NCBI GenBank assembly: GCA_050633325.1
Contig: JBOEGH010000008.1
Span: 124,001-188,000 of the forward strand
From: UBA1672 sp050633325
GTDB lineage: Bacteria; Pseudomonadota; Alphaproteobacteria; Micavibrionales; Micavibrionaceae
DNA length: 64,000 bases
Reading direction: 5' to 3'
Under the pieces are notes generated by a model. The model did no database searches. It had not been told where the DNA came from and saw only the letters and a list, made by a program, of their open reading frames with translations. The position numbers were made by a program, and so were the translations under genes. Shown piece after piece: positions 52,379 through 60,341 of this stretch. How positions within the stretch are numbered: position 1 is the stretch's first letter; each line of letters opens with the position of its first letter.

Positions 52379-52817
52379 CTTGCATACTAAAAATAAATTG
52401 TCCAAGCAGTTGTTCCAAATTTTGAGGTGCTTGAGTGTATTGAATGCTGCCGCCATCTTCGATTATTTCTTCATCTGCGCCTGGTTCTAATGACATATAC
52501 AGACCACCTAGTAAGCTTTCGCTGCTAATTAGTGCGGCTGTATCAAGCGGTAGTTCATAGCCGTTATTAATGTTAATATGAACGCGAGCTAAATATGTTT
52601 CCGGAAGTAGTTCTATTTGTGACACAGCTCCTACTTTTACGCCACTGATTTGCACGCTGTCCCCTGCTTTCAGGCCGCCAACACTTGAGAAGTCTGCTGT
52701 AACGTTGTATCCGTCTGTGCTGGCTACGTTTGCGGTCTCTATGCTGTACATCAGGAAAAAACCTGCAACTGCAATTACAACTGCTCCTAATACTGTTTCT
52801 GCGATACTGCGTTTCAT
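52359..52817 (-). CDS. mlaD: MlaD-type outer membrane lipid asymmetry protein
   Basis: Periplasmic substrate-binding component that carries phospholipids between the membranes with the MlaFEB ABC complex. The 152-residue product starts MKRSIAETVLGAVVIAV with one helix and a MCE domain (about residues 38-115) with SVGGLKAGDSVQISGVKVG and a C-terminal helical stretch. Only the mlaD gene of the set lies in the window. The start at 52817 follows GAGATA; the frame extends upstream but without a good site. It overlaps the DUF2155 gene by 20 bases. Confidence 0.9.
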   Translation of the reverse strand: MKRSIAETVLGAVVIAVAGFFLMYSIETANVASTDGYNVTADFSSVGGLKAGDSVQISGVKVGAVSQIELLPETYLARVHININNGYELPLDTAALISSESLLGGLYMSLEPGADEEIIEDGGSIQYTQAPQNLEQLLGQFIFSMQDDKEDK

Positions 52818-52918
52818 TTTTATCTCTTTAAAATAATAATTAATAACTAGAGGTAGCATGAGTATAGAAAACGGTAAAGTGTCTAAGCTCTATGCTTTGT
52901 AGTTATCTTGGGTTTATT

Positions 52919-53314
52919 CTATTCCGGTGGTGTCCATGCCTCATAGTCACTGGATACTTTATCGCGTTTTCCACCGGATAAAATATGCCCTGAAGGTAGG
53001 TAAGCTTGGTTTGTTCCGGTCATGTTGGGTTGGTGTGGTTTTTGCCATTTTCTGCGATGGGATGGGCTATCCTCACTTGGTACAATGTTGGTTTGGTGGT
53101 GTAACCATCCATGCCATTCCGGCGGTACGTTGCTTGCCTCAGGGGCATCCTTATAAATAACCCAACGACGAGGGCGCTTATAACCTTTTATCGGTGCAGC
53201 TTCGTGGTAAACGTTACCTAAGTGGTCAGTTCCGATTTTCTTACCACGTGATGTTAACGTGAAAAATGAAATATGTGCAGGAGACAAAACACCTAAAAAA
53301 CTTAATAATCCCAT
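52919..53314 (-). CDS. NDUFA12-family complex I accessory subunit
   Basis: A small accessory protein of NADH:ubiquinone oxidoreductase, known from alphaproteobacteria and mitochondria. The 131-residue product shows GTDHLGNVYHEA, PRRWVIYKDAPEASNVPPEWHGWLHH, the very conserved family signature, and a C-terminal PQ-rich tail ending in YEAWTPPE. The start at 53314 (MGLLSFLGVLSP) is favoured over the upstream extension. It lies 101 bases before mlaD on the same strand and is convergent-free. It supports the alphaproteobacterial origin. Confidence 0.94.
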   Translation of the reverse strand: MGLLSFLGVLSPAHISFFTLTSRGKKIGTDHLGNVYHEAAPIKGYKRPRRWVIYKDAPEASNVPPEWHGWLHHQTNIVPSEDSPSHRRKWQKPHQPNMTGTNQAYLPSGHILSGGKRDKVSSDYEAWTPPE

Positions 53315-53393
53315 AACTTTTATTTTCTTGTTGCGAATTATATAATCGCTGCGATTATGACAGAGGATGAATAAATCTGAAAGGGTAAAACGC

Positions 53394-53855
53394 ATGACTA
53401 TTCAAACAAAACTAAAAGAACTGGGATTATCTCTTCCAAAGGTTGCTGCGCCTGCGGCTAATTATGTTCCTTATATAATCTCTCAGAACATGGTTTTTGT
53501 ATCCGGGCAAATTCCTTTTTTAAATGGTGAGAAGATGCATATAGGGCGTGTTGGTGATGTCGTTAGTACGCAAGATGCTGTTAGTGCTGCGCAGGCATGT
53601 GCGTTAAATATATTGGCACAAGTTGATGATGCGGTTAATGGTGATTGGGAAAAGGTGTCTCGCTGTATCAAATTGGGTGGTTTTGTAAATTGTACACCTG
53701 ATTTTACGGACCAGCCCGCAGTTATTAATGGCGCATCAAACTTGATTGCAGATGTTATGGGTGACGCAGGAAGGCACGCGCGCTTTGCGGTTGGTGCTCC
53801 GTCATTACCATTTGGAGTGTCTGTTGAAATTGATGCAGTGTTTGAACTGGTTTAA
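53394..53855 (+). CDS. RidA-family (YjgF/YER057c/UK114) protein
   Basis: Hydrolyses reactive enamine/imine intermediates from PLP enzymes, or has a related role. The 153-residue protein from the ATG at 53394 (AAAGGG upstream) shows VPYIISQNMVFVSGQIPFLNGE, then ALNILAQVDDAVNGDWEKVSRCIKLGGFVN and RHARFAVGAPSLPFGVSVEIDAVFEL. The catalytic Arg is in HARFAV. It belongs to the longer RidA subfamily, which is distinct from E. coli RidA, and orthology is therefore not claimed. It overlaps nothing but starts close to the divergent NDUFA12 gene. Confidence 0.9.
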   Translation: MTIQTKLKELGLSLPKVAAPAANYVPYIISQNMVFVSGQIPFLNGEKMHIGRVGDVVSTQDAVSAAQACALNILAQVDDAVNGDWEKVSRCIKLGGFVNCTPDFTDQPAVINGASNLIADVMGDAGRHARFAVGAPSLPFGVSVEIDAVFELV

Positions 53856-53894
53856 TTTTTAAAATATTTTGATAGGGCGACCTGTGGTGATTAT

Positions 53895-56195
53895 CTATAC
53901 CTTTTGTGTCGCCTTATCTTTTTTCTTAGATGACCTTTTGGGGGTATTATCCTCGTATTTGAAGGTAAGTTCCTTGCCATCAAAATCAATGATTACCAGT
54001 CCACCTTTTTCAAGTGTTCCGAATAATATTTCTTCGGCCAGAGGGCGTTTTATTTTCTCCAAAATTATACGACTAAGCGGACGTGCACCCATGGTCACAT
54101 CATAACCTTTATCCGCCAGATATTTACGTGCCTTCTTGCTTAGCTCTATCGTGACGTTTTTATCAGATAGTTGAGCTTCTAATTGTATAACAAATTTATC
54201 GACCACTTTTTCAACGGTTTTTGGTGTTAGGTTGCTAAATGGTACAATTGCATCCAAGCGGTTTCTGAACTCCGGTGTGAATGTTTTTGTGATTGCTTCG
54301 TTATCTGCATAATCCATAGTTCCTATTTCACGGCCAAATCCAATAGGAGTTTTGGCCATATCAGAAGCACCGGCATTTGTGGTCATAATCAAAATAACAT
54401 TGCGGAAATCTATAGTCTTTCCGTTGTTATCCGTAAGTTTCCCGTAATCCATAACCTGTAATAGTAAGTTGAACAGGTCAGGGTGTGCTTTTTCTATTTC
54501 ATCTAACAGCAACACACAATGCGGATGTTGATCAACTTTGTCAGTCATCAATCCACCTTGTTCAAAACCAACATATCCCGGAGGTGTGCCAATAAGACGA
54601 GAAACGGAGTGACGCTCCATATATTCAGACATGTCAAAGCGTAATAGTTCAATTCCTAAAGAGTTTGCTAATTGACGTGCTACTTCGGTTTTACCAACAC
54701 CAGTCGGGCCGGCAAAAAGATAGCTGCCAATTGGTTTTTCGGGATCACGTAAACCTGCGCGTGCCATTTTTATTGACGATGATAATACGTCAATGGCGTT
54801 ATCTTGGTCATATACCAGTGTTTTAAGGTCACGCTCAAGATTTTGTAAGGATTCTTTGTCATTCTTATTTATCGTGGTCGATGGTATGCGTGCGATAACT
54901 GCAATCACATCCTCTATGTCTTTAAGTCCTATAGTTTTCTTGCGTTTATCTTCGGTGACCAGCATTTGTGCCGCTCCGACTTCATCAATTATATCTATCG
55001 CCTTATCAGGTAATTTGCGATCGCCAATATATTTCGCGGATAGTTCAACTGCAGCACGTAGAGCGCTATTCGTGTATTTAATATTGTGATGATCTTCGTA
55101 ATATGGTCGTAAGCCTTGTAGTATCTTAACAGTGTCCTCGATACTTGGTTCTGCTACATCAATTTTTTGAAAACGTCTTACAAGTGCGCGATCCTTTTCA
55201 AAATGGTTTCGGTATTCTTTGTATGTGGTAGAGCCAACACAGCGTAGTGATCCATTGGATAGTGCTGGTTTCAATAGGTTGGATGCGTCCATAGCACCGC
55301 CACTAGTTGCGCCTGCGCCAATAATTGTATGTATTTCATCAATGAACAGGATTGATTCCGGTATTGTCTCCAGTTCGGCCAATACGGCCTTTAGCCTTTC
55401 TTCGAAATCACCGCGATAGCGTGTTCCGGCGAGTAGGGCGCCCATATCAAGCGAGTATATAATTGCGCCATGTAACACTTCTGGTACATCTTTATCATTA
55501 ATTCTTCGTGCCAGACCTTCTGCAATTGCAGTTTTACCAACGCCTGGATCACCAACATAAAGCGGGTTATTCTTTGATCTTCTGCATAATATTTGTATTG
55601 TGCGCTCAACTTCTTTTTCTCGCCCTATTAGCGGATCAATGCCACCATCTGCGGCCTTTTCATTTAGGTTTTTACAATAAGAATCTAGTGCTTCTTGGCC
55701 TGTTTTTGCCTCACTATCTTCTTCAACGCCTTTTGGTGTTTCCTCTGTATTGCTTTGTGATGCTACTTTTGCGATGCCATGCGAGATATAATTAACAGCA
55801 TCAAAGCGCGTCATATCGCGTTCTTGTAACAGGTAAACTGCTTGGCTTTCACGCTCTGAGAATAGGGCAACCAGAACATTAGCACCTGTAACTTCCTCAC
55901 GTCCTGATGATTGAACATGAATTGCGGCGCGCTGTAATACGCGTTGGAATGCATTTGTTGGTTTTGATTCGTCTATATCATTGTCTATAAGGCTGCTAAG
56001 GTCGTTTTTTATGTATTGTATAAGGCATGCAGATAGTTCTTCTACATCAATACCGCACGATCTAAGAACAGCAGTTGCATCAGGGTCGCTGGCCAGTGCA
56101 AGCAGCAAATGCTCCAGCGTCGCATATTCATGATTATTGTCATTAGCAACGGCAAGCGCGCGGTGCAAAGTCTGTTCTAAATTACGTGATAGCAT
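53895..56195 (-). CDS. clpA: ATP-dependent Clp protease ATP-binding subunit ClpA
   Basis: Hexameric AAA+ unfoldase that feeds substrates into ClpP; with ClpS it degrades N-end-rule substrates. The 766-residue protein has the N-domain (LEQTLHRALAVANDNNHEYATLEHLLLAL), first Walker A GDPGVGKTAIAEGL, second Walker A GPTGVGKTEVARQL, two Walker B motifs and the sensor residues. The C-terminus ends in a Lys-rich tail (KKKDKATQKV). clpP is not in the window. It is preceded by clpS with 111 bases between, as usual. Confidence 0.97.
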   Translation of the reverse strand: MLSRNLEQTLHRALAVANDNNHEYATLEHLLLALASDPDATAVLRSCGIDVEELSACLIQYIKNDLSSLIDNDIDESKPTNAFQRVLQRAAIHVQSSGREEVTGANVLVALFSERESQAVYLLQERDMTRFDAVNYISHGIAKVASQSNTEETPKGVEEDSEAKTGQEALDSYCKNLNEKAADGGIDPLIGREKEVERTIQILCRRSKNNPLYVGDPGVGKTAIAEGLARRINDKDVPEVLHGAIIYSLDMGALLAGTRYRGDFEERLKAVLAELETIPESILFIDEIHTIIGAGATSGGAMDASNLLKPALSNGSLRCVGSTTYKEYRNHFEKDRALVRRFQKIDVAEPSIEDTVKILQGLRPYYEDHHNIKYTNSALRAAVELSAKYIGDRKLPDKAIDIIDEVGAAQMLVTEDKRKKTIGLKDIEDVIAVIARIPSTTINKNDKESLQNLERDLKTLVYDQDNAIDVLSSSIKMARAGLRDPEKPIGSYLFAGPTGVGKTEVARQLANSLGIELLRFDMSEYMERHSVSRLIGTPPGYVGFEQGGLMTDKVDQHPHCVLLLDEIEKAHPDLFNLLLQVMDYGKLTDNNGKTIDFRNVILIMTTNAGASDMAKTPIGFGREIGTMDYADNEAITKTFTPEFRNRLDAIVPFSNLTPKTVEKVVDKFVIQLEAQLSDKNVTIELSKKARKYLADKGYDVTMGARPLSRIILEKIKRPLAEEILFGTLEKGGLVIIDFDGKELTFKYEDNTPKRSSKKKDKATQKV

Positions 56196-56306
56196 TCAAC
56201 GATCCTGTATTAATTCTTTGGTACTATAGAGCTCCTGAAAAGGTGCTGCGCTAAAGATAATAGCATAACCTCTTATACAGCACTATGCTTGATAAAGTGT
56301 TAAGGG

Positions 56307-56657
56307 CTATTCTTTTTCCATTGTACATTGCAATGGCTGTTCATTTGCATGTGCAAAATCCATTACTTGCGCAACCTTTGTTTCGGCAACTTCAAATGTG
56401 AATACGCCGCAAACACCAACGCCACGTCTATGGACATGCAGCATAATGTCAGTTGCTTCTTGTCTGCTCTTTTTAAATATGCTTTCCAGAACGTGAACTA
56501 CAAATTCCATAGGTGTATAATCATCATTTAGAAGCAGAACTTTATACATCGATGGTTTTTGTGTCTTAGGCCTGGTTTTAAGTGTTAGTCCATGCTCTTC
56601 TTGCCCGTCATCGTGGCTATCATTGTTGTTTGACATATCCATGTTGCAAGTACTCAT
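56307..56657 (-). CDS. clpS: ClpS adaptor of ClpAP
   Basis: Binds N-end-rule substrates and presents them to ClpA. The 116-residue protein has the core RPKTQKPSMYKVLLLNDDYTPMEFVVHVLESIFKK split as KVLLLNDDYTPMEFV and VLESIFKKS, with the DDYTP substrate pocket, the HRRGVGVCGVFTFEVAETK region, and an N-terminal tail rich in Asn and His that ClpA needs. The aat transferase that generates its substrates lies nearby. The start could be the third Met a few codons downstream; the difference is small. Confidence 0.95.
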   Translation of the reverse strand: MSTCNMDMSNNNDSHDDGQEEHGLTLKTRPKTQKPSMYKVLLLNDDYTPMEFVVHVLESIFKKSRQEATDIMLHVHRRGVGVCGVFTFEVAETKVAQVMDFAHANEQPLQCTMEKE

Positions 56658-56777
56658 ATTTATTTCAGGTCATATATGTATATCATTATTCAATAACCCA
56701 CCATAGCAATTGTGAGTGCATTGGGACAACCAAGAAAATACACAAAATATAATTTAAAAATACAGAAGACTTTGTAT

Positions 56778-58016
56778 TTACAAACTGCCTGTTATCCCAA
56801 CCATAAGAGTATTTTGCATGTAATCTTCGTCATCTGCGTTGCTATCTCGTTTGCGTGAAGTGATTTTGGCATGTGCTTGCATCGCAGTGTTTAAGGTGTA
56901 ATTTGCACCTATTCGCCCTTCGTAAATTGTATCATCACGTCCAGAGGTGTAGTCGCGATTGCTTAACATCGTGCCAGCGTTTATCGATAAATCGTGTAAT
57001 GCCTGATATTTCAATTCGGCATTTATTGTGTTTTCGGTGTAAGCGGTTTTTATGATGTTATCTTCTGCGATGTTACGTATTATCGAAAGGTCTAAATTGG
57101 TGTTTTCTGTAGGTTGCCAGCTTAAATTAGCGGCCAAATGTAGTGCGTGTAAATCTTCTAATGACCCGTTGTTATATTCCAATGCATTGTAACCTGCTGC
57201 TATGTCTCCGGATATTGTATTTGACTTAATATTGATGCCTGCAAGTGTAGAGTAATAGTTATGGTCACGTTTTGCACCATTAAAGGATGTACCATTATGA
57301 GTATGTCGTAAGAACTCTGCTTTGTGAGTTTTGAACTCTAAGAACGGGCTTATTGTTCCTTTGGTATTATAGCTTATTTTGCCACTTATCCCTGTATTGT
57401 TGTGGTCGCTGTCTTTGTATATTAACGGCGTGTTGATGTCGGATTTGTTATTAGAAAATCTGTTGTTGGAATAGTGCCCTATGATGCCAATATGCAGGCG
57501 GTTTGGCGCAAAGATGAATCCACCTTCTATGTATTTTCTTTGCACTTTTATTGGTTCTGTTGGTGTTATGACTGATGTATCTTTGTGCCTTTCTACATGT
57601 GATTTATCGTAGGAAACTGATATAGGGATTTTTAATGATCTTTTGGCCGTTAATAGCGCAGACAAAGACATTTGACCATCAGTAGTATCTTCTTTGTGTG
57701 TTTGCAGGTGTTTGGCAATGGTTGATGATGCTTTTATAGTAAATTCATGATCCCTAATGTCTTTTTTTATGGCTATTGATGGAGTAATTGCGGTGCTAAG
57801 GTCGCTTTTCACATTATTGTCAGTTGCACGTAAATTGGTGGTTAGTTGTTGCTCTAAATTAAGTGTTGTTCTTATTAAAAAACCACCAACATTTTGTGGT
57901 TTTGGTGTTTGGTTTATAACTTTTTCACTTGCATATACGTAACTTGTGTTAACCAAAATGGTTAACAGCGCGGTATAAAACGTAATTAAGCATGCGGGTA
58001 GCATGTTTTGTATCAT
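56778..58016 (-). CDS. Outer membrane beta-barrel protein, polysaccharide-locus type
   Basis: A 412-residue protein with a signal peptide (to about VYA, residue 29) and long runs of alternating residues typical of a transmembrane beta-barrel from about 60 to the end. The final strand ends in GITGSL. Recognisable parts are GYNALEYNNGSLEDLHALHLAANLSWQPTENTNLDLSIIRNIAED, resembling BBP2-type barrel proteins found in exopolysaccharide clusters. The gene is on the same strand as and downstream of a glycosyltransferase and a sulfotransferase, separated by a palindromic element at 58111-58140. It may act in export or anchoring of a polysaccharide. Confidence 0.75.
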   Translation of the reverse strand: MIQNMLPACLITFYTALLTILVNTSYVYASEKVINQTPKPQNVGGFLIRTTLNLEQQLTTNLRATDNNVKSDLSTAITPSIAIKKDIRDHEFTIKASSTIAKHLQTHKEDTTDGQMSLSALLTAKRSLKIPISVSYDKSHVERHKDTSVITPTEPIKVQRKYIEGGFIFAPNRLHIGIIGHYSNNRFSNNKSDINTPLIYKDSDHNNTGISGKISYNTKGTISPFLEFKTHKAEFLRHTHNGTSFNGAKRDHNYYSTLAGINIKSNTISGDIAAGYNALEYNNGSLEDLHALHLAANLSWQPTENTNLDLSIIRNIAEDNIIKTAYTENTINAELKYQALHDLSINAGTMLSNRDYTSGRDDTIYEGRIGANYTLNTAMQAHAKITSRKRDSNADDEDYMQNTLMVGITGSL

Positions 58017-58110
58017 GGCTAAGCCTTTGGAATAGCATGGTGATAAGTTGTGTTAAACCCAGTAAGCCAGAGGTTAGTAATGTGGCTGTTTTCTGCATGA
58101 TACATTAAAC

Positions 58111-58140
58111 TATCCACAAGTGAAAGGGGCTTGTGGATAA
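58111..58140. repeat. Palindromic pair of DnaA-box-like sequences
   Basis: TATCCACAAG (58111-58120) and CTTGTGGATA (58130-58139) are perfect inverted 10-base arms around 9 bases. The right arm reads TTATCCACA on the minus strand (58140-58132), the DnaA box consensus; the left reads CTATCCACA, one mismatch. They lie in the 155-base gap between the glycosyltransferase and barrel genes. It may bind DnaA or be a hairpin in RNA; the T run needed for a terminator is poor. Confidence 0.55.
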
Positions 58141-58171
58141 GTTGTGGTTTTGTGATCTTTTTAGGGTCTGA

Positions 58172-59332
58172 TTACGATGCTTTTGATATGTATGTGGATT
58201 GTTCTTTGTTTAGGCACAATTCAGTTATTGCTTGGGCGCGCTTGTCCCAAGTGTATTTATCTTTTAAATGATTATAAGCATTAGTGGTGATTTTATGAAC
58301 TTTGTCAGGGCTGTCTTGTAACATATCTATGGTCTCTGCCCATTTTTGTTCATCTGAGGCGGGTAATAGATAGGCATTATGCTCATGCTCTAATATTTCG
58401 TGAATAGTCGGAAGGTTAGAGCATATAATAGGTTTTTTGGCCGCCATATATTCGAATATTTTCATAGGAGAAATCCAGCGTGACATATTGTTTCCCGTCC
58501 TGATTAGGGATCTGTGCTGGTAGGGGGCAAGTGTAACGTCAAATGCATCCAGATATGACGGTATTTCAGCATGGTCACGGTACCCATAAAAAAACAAGTT
58601 TTTCAAATTATTATTGGTTTCTAGTTTCTGAACCTGTTTCTTACCACCACCAACAATGTGGAAATTATAGTCAGGGCGTATTTTTGCAATTCTTGAAATC
58701 AGGGCGATGCCTTTTCCCGGTGCCAAAGATCCGGTGTAGCCAATATTAGGAAGGCTGTTATTTCCTTTGAGAATATTTGTTTCACTATCGCTTGAATTTA
58801 TGTGCCTGATAAGGTCTGCGCCGTCATGGGCAACAAAAATGTCTTCAGGCTCTATCTCTTTATATTTTTGTAAAAATGCCTGTTTAAGAACATCTGATAC
58901 AACAATGATAGATTGCAATCTGTTTTGTTTTAATAGCTTTGTAAAAGCCCAATGGTGTGATGGCAATACAGGAAGGCTACATGCTTCGAATATAATTGGT
59001 GTATTTCTTGGCGATAACAGCGACAGTTCAAGGATATTGTGACCATATACCATGTCAGGTTTATCCAGACGTGCGACTTTTCCAGCGAATGCTAATAATC
59101 TTTTTGCGCTGGAAACTATAGGCATACTTAGATGTGCGGATAGGTATAGTTTGAATATTGCCTCTGTATCATAAATATTAAATATATCATCTGAGGCAGC
59201 ATTGTTCATCCCTCCGGCAAACAGGGTAACATCGTGCCCGATTTTGCTGAAAGCTTGCGCCATTTTCATGGCGTGGATTGATTGTGCATTTTGCGACGGG
59301 AGTCTTATACCCGAGAAATAGAATATATTCAT
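58172..59332 (-). CDS. Family 4 glycosyltransferase (GT-B)
   Basis: A 386-residue retaining glycosyltransferase, probably adding a sugar from a nucleotide donor to a polysaccharide. The N-terminal acceptor domain begins MNIFYFSGIRLPSQNAQSIHAMKMAQAFSKIGHDV; the donor domain has IGYTGSLAPGKGIALISRIA (about 195), the EX7E-like pattern in SPMKIFEYMAAKKPIICSNLPTIHEILEHEHN and a normal C-terminus. No membrane helix. It is in the minus-strand group with the sulfotransferase and barrel gene. Linkage and donor are unknown. Confidence 0.92.
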   Translation of the reverse strand: MNIFYFSGIRLPSQNAQSIHAMKMAQAFSKIGHDVTLFAGGMNNAASDDIFNIYDTEAIFKLYLSAHLSMPIVSSAKRLLAFAGKVARLDKPDMVYGHNILELSLLSPRNTPIIFEACSLPVLPSHHWAFTKLLKQNRLQSIIVVSDVLKQAFLQKYKEIEPEDIFVAHDGADLIRHINSSDSETNILKGNNSLPNIGYTGSLAPGKGIALISRIAKIRPDYNFHIVGGGKKQVQKLETNNNLKNLFFYGYRDHAEIPSYLDAFDVTLAPYQHRSLIRTGNNMSRWISPMKIFEYMAAKKPIICSNLPTIHEILEHEHNAYLLPASDEQKWAETIDMLQDSPDKVHKITTNAYNHLKDKYTWDKRAQAITELCLNKEQSTYISKAS

Positions 59333-59403
59333 GATAAATACCTAGGGTTTGCTGCTCTATTATTATCTTTTTCAGCAAAAACTGCCAGAAGTTTTTGTAT
59401 TTT

Positions 59404-60177
59404 CTAAGATTCCCACGCCGTTATCTTGCGATCCAGTAGGTTTGATATATATGTTTTATCTATAGATAATATCTCTTCTAACTGCTCTCTTGTCTCTTCT
59501 GACATTTTTGGAAGTTTCTTTGTTTTTGCCACGTTAGTGCTTAAAAATTTATTTTTGTAGTAGATATCATCAACATTATCCAGTGTTAGAGAATCTTCCT
59601 TTAAGCCTAAAAACGTTTCTATTGGGCGTAGGCCTTTTTGTGTAATATTTGTCCATTCCTCATATATTAATATTAGTATTTTTTCCCTTGGGTATGATGC
59701 AAACCAATGCTCAAGGTGGGTTTGATACTGGTTCTTATAGATCCAGCATCGACCAGTTGTGTCAGGTGATCTTAGGCTAGATAGCTCTGATTCCATTGCG
59801 TGTTCGAATGTTTTTACAGTTTCCTTGTTCTCGGATAATGCGTGTTGAAATTGTGCATATGCGCGCTCCACTGGGTTTCTAAGGGTGAATATAACTTTTG
59901 CATATGGGCATCCAGAGTGCGCGCGTGTCGGGTCGTACTCATGTTCTCCGTGCAGTACCCTGTGCGCTGGTATTTGAATTTTGTATTCAATATTTGTTGC
60001 ATCTTCAAATTGAGTCTTACAGCTGCTAGGTCCGGAGTTTAGTAGATTTTGCTTGTGAAAAAATTGATGCTCCTTGCGTTTTGGTATGTAAATTTGCGGG
60101 TGGTTCTCCAGCACCTGTGAAAGTGCTGTTATGCCACTACGCGTTGATCCACCTATGATAAAATCAGGTTTTTTCAA
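59404..60177 (-). CDS. Sulfotransferase (PAPS-dependent)
   Basis: Transfers sulfate from PAPS to a hydroxyl or amino group of a glycan, lipid or protein. The 257-residue protein begins with the 5'-phosphosulfate loop FIIGGSTRSGITAL and has the 3'-phosphate loop in FTLRNPVERAYAQF, with further conserved segments in WFASYPREKILILIYEEW. No ATG fits; a TTG start (60177) has GGTGAG upstream. It lies between glycosyltransferase and TpsB genes on the same strand, suggesting sulfation of a surface polysaccharide. Such proteins are less common in bacteria than in eukaryotes. Confidence 0.9.
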   Translation of the reverse strand: MKKPDFIIGGSTRSGITALSQVLENHPQIYIPKRKEHQFFHKQNLLNSGPSSCKTQFEDATNIEYKIQIPAHRVLHGEHEYDPTRAHSGCPYAKVIFTLRNPVERAYAQFQHALSENKETVKTFEHAMESELSSLRSPDTTGRCWIYKNQYQTHLEHWFASYPREKILILIYEEWTNITQKGLRPIETFLGLKEDSLTLDNVDDIYYKNKFLSTNVAKTKKLPKMSEETREQLEEILSIDKTYISNLLDRKITAWES

Positions 60178-60279
60178 TTATTCTCACCGTTATAATTTCT
60201 GCAATATTAATCGGTTAGTATATTTTTATTTTCTATAACAACGCTACAGGAAAATATTCACAAAAGTATTCTTCGCCAA

Positions 60280-60312
60280 AGAAAAAGCAGGGAGATGCTT
60301 TCCCTGCTTTAT
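60280..60312 (-). terminator. Terminator after the TpsB/Omp85 gene
   Basis: AAAGCAGGGA (60284-60293) and TCCCTGCTTT (60301-60310) are perfect 10-base arms with a 7-base loop; on the minus strand TTTTTCTTT follows. The rest of 60178-60341 holds no gene. Confidence 0.88.
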
Positions 60313-60341
60313 GCCTCTACTATATTAATTAATATACCAGT

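Noticed and set aside
58111..58140. Origin of replication (oriC)
   Set aside because: Only two boxes form the palindrome and there is no cluster, no DnaA or hemE gene and no long AT-rich unwinding element of the usual type. Reported only as DnaA-box-like sites.
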